A DNA stretch of 64,000 bases, taken from NCBI GenBank assembly GCA_037349105.1, contig JAYJMM010000112.1:5168501-5232500 (forward strand), read 5' to 3'. Shown one piece after another: positions 56,101-64,000 of the stretch (position 1 is the stretch's first letter; each line of letters starts with the position of its first letter). Source of the stretch: Limnomonas spitsbergensis. Lineage: Eukaryota; Chlorophyta; Chlorophyceae; Chlamydomonadales. The notes under the pieces were generated by a model. The model was not told the DNA's origin, made no database searches, and worked only from the letters and a program-made list of their open reading frames with translations. The position numbers and the translations under genes are program-made.

Positions 56101-56547
56101 GCATGACAGAAGGCAGCAGCTGCAATAACAACCAGATTGCAGCACTCCGATTTGATTAAACCTCAATCCTCGACCCTTAGCCCTAAACAAGTCAGCATGG
56201 CAGGACTATCAGCCAAGAGGTGCGCTCCTCATGAGTGTATCAGGAAGCACTGCTGACAAAAGCTTTTTACCCAGTGTGTTAAATTCACGCAAGTAACCGG
56301 TATATATATATATATATATATATATTTCATTGAAGTATGAACCCTGAACCCTGTTCTCCTCTCAGGTATGATGCAGTGACTAGGAACGCTGCGGCTTGAA
56401 CCCTAAACCCTAAACCCTAACACATTTCATCTCACAGGACTGCGGCTGAATCCTTGAACCTCCCCCCCCCGCAGATACGATGCAGTGACCAGGAATGCCG
56501 CGGCCAGGGTATCTGCAGCTGCAGCGGAAGTTGCTGCACTGCCTTGA
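53137..56547 (+). CDS. Unrecognised gene, 3' exons only
   Basis: A chain of in-phase exons: 53137-53283, possibly 53970-54044, then 54668-54859, 55427-55890 and 56475-56547 (stop TGA). The last three are convincing: GC-rich codons, clean GT-AG sites, matching phases (0, 0, 2). The predicted protein has TNPLNPSYLW, then PYPTASNELGEWRNRSP, then LDVSDIAGARPGQR, RDVYSTMDYLDITTKS and later TPTNPNKPSYQIHG, so a Asn-Pro-x-x-Pro-Ser-Tyr motif occurs twice. The C-terminal part is Ala/Pro-rich. This layout recalls repeat proteins of cilia and flagella, but I cannot name a family. The 5' end was not found. Introns carry junction copies like those in TAM41 and KAS I. Confidence 0.6.
53284..53500 (+). repeat. 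Copies of the 53.1 kb exon / donor junction
   Basis: CACAGCGGCCTCACT|gtagggcgg at 53283/53284 is copied about 112 bp later as CACAGCGGCCTCACT|atagggcgg, with GT changed to AT. The downstream CGATGAATGTATCAAAT is copied too. A weaker third copy lies near 53455-53490. Confidence 0.9.
54055..54330 (+). repeat. Degenerate telomere-like tract
   Basis: Many units of the type GGGTTTGAGGGTTAAGGG and CCAGGGTTTGAAAGGTCC fill this intron segment. They are decayed TTTAGGG-like heptamers. Confidence 0.7.
54860..55262 (+). repeat. 29 bp array of an exon / donor junction
   Basis: The exon end GGGGCAGAGGGTCAGGACAC, then GAAGG|gtgagaga (junction 54859/54860), is followed by diverged copies and then about eight tight 29 bp units GGGGCAGAGGGTCATGCAGG|gtgagagaa (about 55035-55262), each with a donor-like site. 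Confidence 0.9.
55891..56474 (+). repeat. Junction copies and telomere-like tracts in the last intron
   Basis: The exon end TGTCGCCCTCCCGGAG|gtgcgcag is copied in decayed form at about 56058-56090 (TGTCACCCTCTCGGAAGTGC). The next exon's start is copied at 56364-56395 (CTCAGGTATGATGCAGTGAC) before the true acceptor at 56474. TAGGGTTCAG/TTTAGGTCC tracts occur at 55900-56010, CCCTAAA heptamers at 56399-56420 and a (TA)n run at 56302-56325. Confidence 0.85.
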
Positions 56548-57086
56548 TTCCCATGCGGGGTGATTGGCCCATACGCTTGCCTATACGCTGTTAATATATA
56601 TCGCTGGTTGGGCTCACGTTCGCTTTTCAGTACGCTGTTTACATCTATCGCTCGAGTGGAACGCCGATGGAACATCAACTCAGCTAGTGAGCAACGATGA
56701 CAGGTTCGATTCAAAGTGTCCACACTCGTCACTGGCAGTCGCTGCTACTAGAAAACCCATATTTCGCCACTTTCGCCATCTTTCGCCACTACTGTCGCCC
56801 AAACAACAAGTGGTCACAGTGATAAGTGGTATTTGGCATGCCCTGACAAGTGTGATGTCATGGTTACAGTTCAGTCAGGTAGTCCGCTAGAACACTGAAA
56901 CACTGGTTTTATTGGTGCGAAGTGTGCCGAAATCTTCGCCTTTTACCGTGTAAGAGCATGCACAGCATTTTGGAGTGCAATTCAAGCCCACATCACAATT
57001 TCAGCCAGCAAACAAAACATCCCACAATTATACCCAGAATTTGACATGCATTTGCAACGTCTGCCCGAATCCGGAGCACTGCAATG

Positions 57087-58262
57087 CATGCACATTACCC
57101 TAGCCCTTGCATAAATGCTCATACCCCGCCCTCAAGCGCACCACCCGCATGCACACCACATGCATGCACCTCTTGCTCACGCCCACATGCACACTGCCGG
57201 CATGCACACTCCCATGCACACATGCCCAGCACCCTGTGTGCATCCGGGTTGCCTGAATGCACAGCTCACTGCGCGAATTCACAGCCCATGTCAAAAATAC
57301 TCCGTTCATACCAAGTCGGACCCACCAACACAAAGTGTCCTACCGCCCCCCATAGCCGTACATAGAACCGGGCCTGTAGCCACGATTACACGTGCTGATG
57401 AACTTGCAAGAACGTGGCATCGGTTGCATTCGATTTCTGATGGGGCCCTCAGCAACAGTTTCTTCAACCACCCGGGAGTCACTCTGGCCGAGAAGAAAAC
57501 AGCCCTTCGATGGCGACATGGATGCCTTTGGAATAACAAGGTGGCGTTCAGGTGGGGCAAAAGTGCCACCGACAAATGCCCCCTATGTGGTGAGCATGAC
57601 AGTGCGGGCCATATGACAGGCGCATGCAGGCACCCCGAAATGCAAAAGATGTACATAGAGCGCCACCATGGCACAGGAAGGATATTGCTGAGGGCTGTCT
57701 CGAAAGGCAGCATGGGAGGGGACATCGTCATGGCAGACCTGGGGACGGCCGAGAAGTGTGAGAGAGCAGGAGCACCAGCCATGCTAATGAATAAAGTCCC
57801 CTCATACTTAATCCCCCACGTTGAGGCACCAGCACCTGGAGCCGTCCAAAGGAAAATAAAAATGCAGCCTGACATGTTGTTGATGCAAACGACAGGACAA
57901 AAGAAGGACGTTGTGGTCCACATTGGGGAATTCAAGTATTGCAGAGACACCGAGCATGGGGACCAATTAAAAGCTTGCTTAAACCAGCACACCGACCTTG
58001 TTGACCTACTAATCTTGAACGGGCACCAGCGAAACAACATTAAAATTATCCCAATCCTGATCGGCACTTCGGGCACTATTTATAAGAAGCACACAATTGA
58101 AGCCATGATGTCTCTTGGGATCTCCGCGCTCCATGCTAAGAAATGCGCCCGTAAAATGCATGTCCATTCCATAAAACTCCTGCATAGCATAGTGCAAACC
58201 AGACGCAGGCTCGAATATTTTTCTGCCACGAAACCTGTCACCGGGCCAACTAAGCACACCCA
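57087..58262 (+). pseudogene. C-terminal part of an endonuclease-type (RLE) LINE
   Basis: An open frame runs to 58338, the last part being from the inserted element. It contains a CPLCGEHDSAGH...CRHPEM zinc-knuckle, then a restriction-like endonuclease domain with MQPDMLLM and HIGEFKYCRDTEHG (a PD...ExK-type core), followed by IIPILIGTSGTIYKKHTIEA. This order is typical of the C-terminus of R2/CRE-like LINEs. No reverse-transcriptase part precedes it, so it is 5'-truncated; the first ~70 residues are His/Pro-rich low complexity. A TIR element cuts it at 58263. Confidence 0.75.
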
Positions 58263-59021
58263 TAAGGCTGTGTTTCCATTGGAGTTTGAGGTCAGCAGTC
58301 GGGCAGGTCGGTTTTGTTCGGTCCGCGCCAAGGTTTAAGCCCGAGGTGGAGACCACCACAGAAAAATCCGGCCTTCGTTTCCATTGCATGTCCGGGGTGG
58401 CCGATTTGCATTCAAGAACCTCGCAGGCTAAGATTTTCGAAATGTCGCAGCATTCCTTGGTAGTTGTTAAGTCGCGTTTGTTGTGCTGCTGCAAAACGAA
58501 TCGCGCTATCGGCGTGTCCATGCGTAGTGGCATTGGGCGCAGCTGGCAACGCTCTTTTGAAATTTCTGCACCTATGTAGCTTGAACACGTAGATCAAAGC
58601 AACCAGTGGTGCTTACGTATACTATTGCTTTATTTCGGTTCAGTCGCGCATGCTGCAACGCAACGACGGGGTAGAAAATCGTCACGTGAGGTTCCGGGAC
58701 AGCCAGTCGACTTCCATCGAACCAGCAGAGTTTATCAGCGGTATGAATACAGGAGAATGAGCACAGGGCTCAAAAAACAAGGCTGCGAAGTATTGTCCAG
58801 CTGGCGTTTGGGGTGGATGTCACCCAAACTCACTTCGGGTCTCGGACCCGAAGTGGATTTGGGTAAGTTTGGGCAGATGAGTCTGGGAAACCAACCGTCG
58901 ACTGTATTAATGCCGGTCGTGTTTCGACGTCCAATGGAAACGTTTTTGTCGGGGTGGCACAGCTGGCGCCTAGCTGGCACCCCACCCCGACGTCAAAACA
59001 GCCAATGGAAACACAGCCTTA
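58263..59021. mobile_element. 759 bp TIR element inserted in the LINE
   Basis: Perfect 20 bp terminal inverted repeats: TAAGGCTGTGTTTCCATTGG at 58263-58282 and its inverse at 59002-59021. No transposase is seen. The ends may include a TA or TAA target duplication. Confidence 0.85.
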
Positions 59022-59952
59022 GGGGGTGTTTCCATTGGCGCCTTATACCAGCGCGGTTGGAATCCGGTTGCTCGCGATTGTGATTTTTCACGCCTTACTC
59101 CAAAACTGTTTCCATTGAAATCCAGGAAGTTCACAGCGAACTTCCTGCTGCCAGAGGTCTGATCTAGGGGCGCCGAGACGTTCTGCGACGATTCGTGACC
59201 TCGGAACCACAAGTGTCGCCGCTTATTTCGATCTGGCTATAGAAATGGCGTCTTTAATGCCGAACGATCTTTCGCGCTGAGATGGTTCCTTAAACCAAGA
59301 GGCAACCAACTCACAGAATAGCCTATACCTTGCAAATTAGACGGTATAGGCTATTCTTTTTTGCGTGGTTTCGGCTTCGTACAAAGGGTTCGTACAAAGG
59401 CCTATTCTGGCCTATTCTGTGTCGGTTTGCGGCAGTTGGGTCGAAATTGGGCCTTAATCTGTGTCGGTTGCCCGACAGAATAGCAATGGAAACCCGACCT
59501 TGGGGGTGTTTCCATTGGCGCCTTATACCAGCGCGGTTTGAATCCGGTTGCTCGCGATTGTGATTTTTTCACGCCTTATTCTAAAACTGTTTCCATTGAA
59601 ATCCAGGAAGTTCACAGCGAACTTCCTGCTGCCAGAGGTCTGATCTAGGGGCGCCGAGACGTTCTGCGACGATTCGTGACCTCGGAACCACAAGTGTCGC
59701 CGCTTATTTCGATCTGGCTATAGAAATGGCGTCTTTAATGCCGAACGATCTTTCGCGCTGAGATGGTTCCTTAAACCAAGAGGCAACCAACTCACAGAAT
59801 AGCTTAAACCTGGTCATCGACGAGGTATAGGCTATTCTCGAATGCGTGGTTTTAGAAAGGCAAAACCGTGTCGGTTTGCGGCAGTTGGGTCGAAATTGGG
59901 CCTTAAACCGTGTCGGTTGCCCGACAGAATACCAGTGGAAACACGACCTAAG
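59021..59952. mobile_element. Two tandem related TIR elements
   Basis: Two copies 480 bp apart, nearly identical over about 300 bp, begin GGGGGTGTTTCCATTGGCGC (59022 and 59502). They end with TGGAAACCCGACC / TGGAAACACGACC, imperfect inverses of the start. The first holds a 14 bp hairpin (GAATAGCCTATACC, 59316-59329 with 59343-59356). They share end motifs with the 58.26 kb element. Confidence 0.8.
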
Positions 59953-61225
59953 AGAAAACCACCGTGAAGAAGTTGTTTCTTTCTGTTTGCCTCATGGTAA
60001 CGGCGCGGATGTGGCTACGGCCCCAAGCTGCGTTGTTTCCTTAACTTTCACGCCCCAATAGGGCGTAGCTTTCTTTCTTTCTTTCTTTCTGGGGTTGCGT
60101 CAGGAAAAAGTGCTAACGCGACGCCGGTCACACTGGCTCAAACGCGAAACGCAACGTGTCCAAACACCACACGCAGATAGACGGACGCGGAGGGGGGGGG
60201 GTGACGCTTCGCGTTTGAGATTTTTCATGAATTTTAGCTTAAGCTTGCTTAAGCTGGACACGAACAATATATATGTTACAATATAAAGAAATATCAACCC
60301 AGAGTCGCTGGTAGTCGGAATTCGCACAAAAATGTACCATGTCGTGCCCTGACGTCGTCTTGCCCTGCTGTCTTGCCCAAACGCAGTGTGACCAGTTTCG
60401 CGTCAGATCAGACGCGAAATCCAGACGCGACCCAAACGCCACAGTCAAACGCAACCTCAAACGTAACGCGGTCTGACCGACCTCTTACCCGCCCTATGTC
60501 CGGAGCCCAATGAATTGGCCAGCTCCCATGTTGCCTTTTGACAGCCCAGCCCTCGGCTGTGGTTATGGTAAAACGTCACATCCACCCAATGTAATATTTT
60601 AGGAATAACAGGGCAGTGCGAACGAGAAGAATTTTGGTTGGATCTCCTGCCATGCTAGCAACAGTGCAGCACCCCATCAACCTCGCTCTCGAAACACCCC
60701 GACCCTGGTTTCCTGAATCTCTAGAAGCATTGCTGTCAAGTGAAGATCTAGCACTGCTCAGCAAGGGGTGCAAATGCTGTTGCACTCCCCTCAGGCCCCA
60801 CTCCCGCCCCTCCACCAAGACACTACAACGAATACCAACGCACTGTTGTATTCGTGTGCACCCCATGCCACCTCGGTTAGGCCGTTGGACAGCCACCGTT
60901 GAGCCGATGAGGACCAATCCATGCCCGGCCAACGGCTGCTAGCCTAGCAACAGGAACCTCCTTGTGCTCGGCCCCACCGGCAGCATGCCGCAATTTAGCC
61001 CAAGTGCCGGTAGCTTCAGTTTGCTGCAAATAACAGCCACCAAGGACCATCCACCCCCGATCCTGCCCTGGCCAAAATACGCCACTCACTCCTGAATATG
61101 CCTCTTTTCCTTTACCTTCACCTTGCGTCCCCGCATATTTTCGCCCCGCTATCACAGTCCCCCTCCTTGCCCACCTGCCCCATAGCTCAAGCCCCCTTCA
61201 CTCGCAACACCCGGATAACAACATG
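59953..61225. other. Noncoding spacer
   Basis: Contains a TTTC microsatellite (60070-60090), G run at 60190-60200, and inverted GGTCACACTG / CAGTGTGACC motifs at 60126 and 60384. No gene seen. Confidence 0.45.
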
Positions 61226-63242
61226 CTCAACGTGCAGCTGCAGGCCGTGGCAAGCTGCATGTGGCCTTTTTGGATTTCAGAAAGGCCTATGACAGCGTGC
61301 CCCAGGAGCAGCTGTGGCGGCATTTATGCGAACATCTTCACATGCATGCATGCATTCATGCATGGATGATATGCGCGGTGCAAGCGCTTTATGCTGGTGC
61401 AGTTTCCACGCTCACTGATGGCCACAAGCGCACTGGTCCTGTGCCTTGCACCAGAGGCATCAAGCAGGGCTGCCCCCTAAGCCCCCTGCTCTTTAGCCTT
61501 TACCTCAGTGACCTGCCGGCCATGCTCGCATCCAAGTGCCCGGCAGAGGGCATTGAGCTGCAGGCGGGCCGACAGCTACGCTGCCTGCTATATGCGGACG
61601 ACCTCTCCCTCCTAGCCCGCACCCCAACATGCTTGATGCCTTGCATGAGTATGCGGCACATAAACAGCTTCAGGTCAATGTCAGTAAGACAGAGATCATG
61701 GAGTTTGGCAGCCGCTTAGCAGCGCAGCGCCGACAGCCAGCCCATGTTTGAGTTTACGGCCCTGACCGTGCCGTGTTGAAGCGTGTTCAAGAATTCAAGT
61801 TCTTGGGCATCACTCAGCACGAAAGCGGCGGCCTGAAGAGGGCCATGGAGGGTAGAGAGGCGCTTTTGGCTGCCGCGCTGCACCGCATTCGCCGCATGGC
61901 AGCCAAGGTGGGCCTATGGCGCCATCTTCCAACCCGCATCAGGTTGGCAGCTGTGTACGCAGTGCCTGCGGCCAACTACAGCGACGTGGTGTGGGCCACC
62001 AGCCACCTTCGGCCGCGGCAATGCGGTGTCTCCAGCAAAATGCAGCCCAACTTGCTTCAGCACCTACGCCAGGCTGCGGGGCTACCTGCATCAGCCGCCA
62101 GTTGGGGAGTCCTGAGAGAGCTGCAGCTCCAGCCACTACACCAAGACTGGTGGACCCATATCCTCCGCTTCCACAATGCATCGGTGGCACCGGTGGCACA
62201 GCAATACAGCCCTCTCATGGCTCAAGCCATGGCAGCAGATATGCAGCTTGCAGTCAGCCAGGGCACTGGCGGCCGCACCTGGTTCTCTGATCTACTGGGT
62301 GCATTAGAGGCGCTGGAGCGGGGGGCAGCCACCCCCACTTTGCGCGAGGCAGCAGCTGCCCTACAGCGCCTACCCGTCACAGAGGTGTTGGCACTCGTGG
62401 ACGCAGCCTACGAGCAAGCACGGCTGGACGCAAGCGGCGGTGGGGACCCCAGGGACCCTACCACCAAGCACAGATCTGCGTCGACCGACTGCGCCTGGTT
62501 CCAGTCCATGGCGGGTGCCGTGCTGGCACAAGCCAAGAGCCGCACTAGCCAGAGAGAGTGTGCTTGTGTGCGCATAAATTTGCGAATCCTGCGGCTCAGC
62601 GCGATCAGCACGGCTGATACAAGAGGACGGCGCAATGGTCAGCGGCAAGAGGCACGCTGCTGCCAGCTGTGTTGGGCACGGAAAGATAGCGAGCTGGTGG
62701 AGGATGCGCTACATGTGTGCTTCCAGTGCCCTAGTGTCAGGCAGCAATTACGGGAGCGGGGGTGGGCAGGTCCTCCGGGCGCTGCCACTAACTTCCACCA
62801 GCTGTACCAGGCTGATCAGGGGTGGGATGCACTTGCTTTTGTGGACTGTGCTGTGGGCATTGCATTGTTGAGGGTTAGTCTCTAGGGATCCTGAGGCGCC
62901 GGTGTCGTTTGCCTTTCCGACTTTCCCTTTTGGTCCTTTCTTTTTGTTGTTTGCCCCCTTTTTAGTTTCTTCTCTTCTCCCTTCTGATCAGTGGGGCGCC
63001 CTCGCGGCCAAGCAGGGGTGGGATACGCTTGCTTTTGTGGACTTTTCTTTTTTCAGAGGCTTTGTTGAGGGCTAGTCTTTAGTGGAACTCAGGTGTCGGA
63101 TTTGGTCTTCTTTGCCTCCCCGGCCTCTCCTTTTGTTCCTCCCCCCCCTCTTCCTTTTAGTTTCTTCTTTTCTCTCTTCTGACCTGTTGGGCGCCCATGC
63201 GGCCGAGCTTTGAGTGGGCCCAGAGGTGTAACGTTATTGACC
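61226..63242 (+). pseudogene. LINE with reverse transcriptase and zinc-finger C-terminus, frame-broken
   Basis: The best copy of the local LINE family. Reverse-transcriptase blocks: VAFLDFRKAYDSVPQEQLW (61260-61316), GIKQGCPLSPLLFSLYLSDL (about 61458-61517) and LLYADDLSLLA with the YADD active site (about 61586-61618). A small deletion next to 61620 shifts the frame, and a stop follows near 61750. The rest is open from 61773 to 62885 and ends with CQLC...EDALHVCFQCP, a CCHC knuckle of the zf-RVT kind. The 3' tail (62.88-63.24 kb) is duplicated in tandem, about 187 bp each, and ends GGGCCCAGAGGTGTAACGTT. It is truncated 5' of the reverse transcriptase. Confidence 0.85.
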
Positions 63243-64000
63243 CGGGTGACAACAAACGGTCCTCTGCGCCTGGATTAAAAATGCCCTGCGTCTCCGCCTA
63301 ACCACTTTCTCCCCCTTTTCCTTGCGCCCAAGCAGCCCTGGATGCGTCTCAGCAATGATACGTCTTGGATGCAGGTCCGGCGCAGATGAGTTGCTAGCAT
63401 CTGCACCTACTGCTGCCAATGTGGCTCTGAAAGATTGTTCTCCTTGACCGTCGGTCATCCCGGCCTCACAGATTGCCTTGTTCTTAGTCCAGAGGCCGAA
63501 ATACCTCAGCTGTGATGTTTCTGAAGCGCCTTGGAATTAATAGTGGTTCAAATCGATGCCCTCCAATCGGGACAAAAAAAACTTCGTTGTCTGACCCCCC
63601 CCCTGCCTCCCATATACATGTGCCAGCATGACAAAGCCACACTTTTTGAGCAGGGCCCTGATGTGTACCTTCATGGCCCTGTCATCATTTTGAAAGCATT
63701 TTCACAGCGTCAACGCATCCAATCAATGGCCTTTTTGAGCGCAGCTGACAGTCACCTGCTCAAGATGCCCCTTCAATGCGTACATGAATCAGCCACACAA
63801 GCGCACGCAAAAGACATGTGTCAGAAGTGCATCGTCATTGGCAGAACGTGGTGTGGGGAGAATCATTGAAATTGAAGCATCAAGGACCACAGCAGGGTCG
63901 GCAGCCACCTTGGTCTTGGCATCATACAAATAAAATTAAGCATGGCCAAGAGTAAATTAGCATTGACAAAGAAAACGTAACTATTTAAATACTATACCCG
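63243..64000. other. Right edge, no gene called
   Basis: A diverged LINE tail relic lies at about 63638-63672 (TTTTTGAGCAGGGCCCTGAT). An open frame across 63531-63869 has no ATG at its start and no recognisable motif. Confidence 0.4.

Noticed and set aside
57306..58076. Minus-strand open frame of 256 residues
   Set aside because: It is antisense to the LINE endonuclease frame, whose motifs are clear.
60093..60480. Possible TIR element with GGTCACACTG / CAGTGTGACC ends
   Set aside because: Only 10 bp of inverted match, with no clear outer boundary or target duplication.

Overview
The window is nuclear DNA of a eukaryote, most likely a green alga. The reasons are intron-rich genes with GT-AG splice sites, a plant-type plastid fatty-acid synthase (KAS I) whose start looks like a plastid transit peptide, many telomere-like stretches of the plant type (TTTAGGG/CCCTAAA), a GC-rich third codon position, and abundant LINE and TIR transposon debris. 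A DUF3494 ice-binding protein gene suggests a cold-water, snow or ice habitat. I cannot name the species.

Layout. (1) 0.76-9.66 kb, + strand: a nine-exon gene for TAM41, the mitochondrial CDP-diacylglycerol synthase. (2) 9.7-16.5 kb: a broken LINE reverse-transcriptase copy, a complex foldback element and a TIR element. (3) 16.9-20.2 kb: a degraded DDE-transposase-like gene with an N-terminal zinc-binding module. (4) 20.7-27.1 kb: LINE tails around a three-exon ice-binding protein gene (24.07-25.58 kb). (5) 29.05-48.05 kb: a twelve-exon KAS I gene in which about 1.4 kb of coding sequence is spread over 19 kb. (6) 48.4-50.1 kb: a minus-strand LINE pseudogene. (7) 53.1-56.5 kb: the 3' exons of an unrecognised gene. 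(8) 57.1-64 kb: a LINE fragment with a restriction-like endonuclease domain, interrupted by TIR elements, then another reverse-transcriptase LINE.

The most striking feature is how the introns of the TAM41, KAS I and unrecognised genes are built. Intron after intron holds tandem copies of the adjacent exon-intron junction, that is the end of the exon plus its splice donor, or the splice acceptor plus the start of the next exon. They range from decayed single copies to perfect arrays: about 80 x 90 bp and about 12 x 129 bp in KAS I. The copies carry decoy splice sites, and in the largest array every decoy acceptor I read leads into an in-frame stop. Telomere-like heptamers often lie inside or beside these arrays. 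The two introns of the ice-binding protein gene show none of this, which fits a different and perhaps more recent origin.

The host genes are not an operon. TAM41 (mitochondrial phospholipids), KAS I (plastid fatty-acid elongation) and the ice-binding protein are independent genes that share the + strand. All exon models here were read by eye from splice signals, phase and remembered family motifs; no database or RNA evidence was used.
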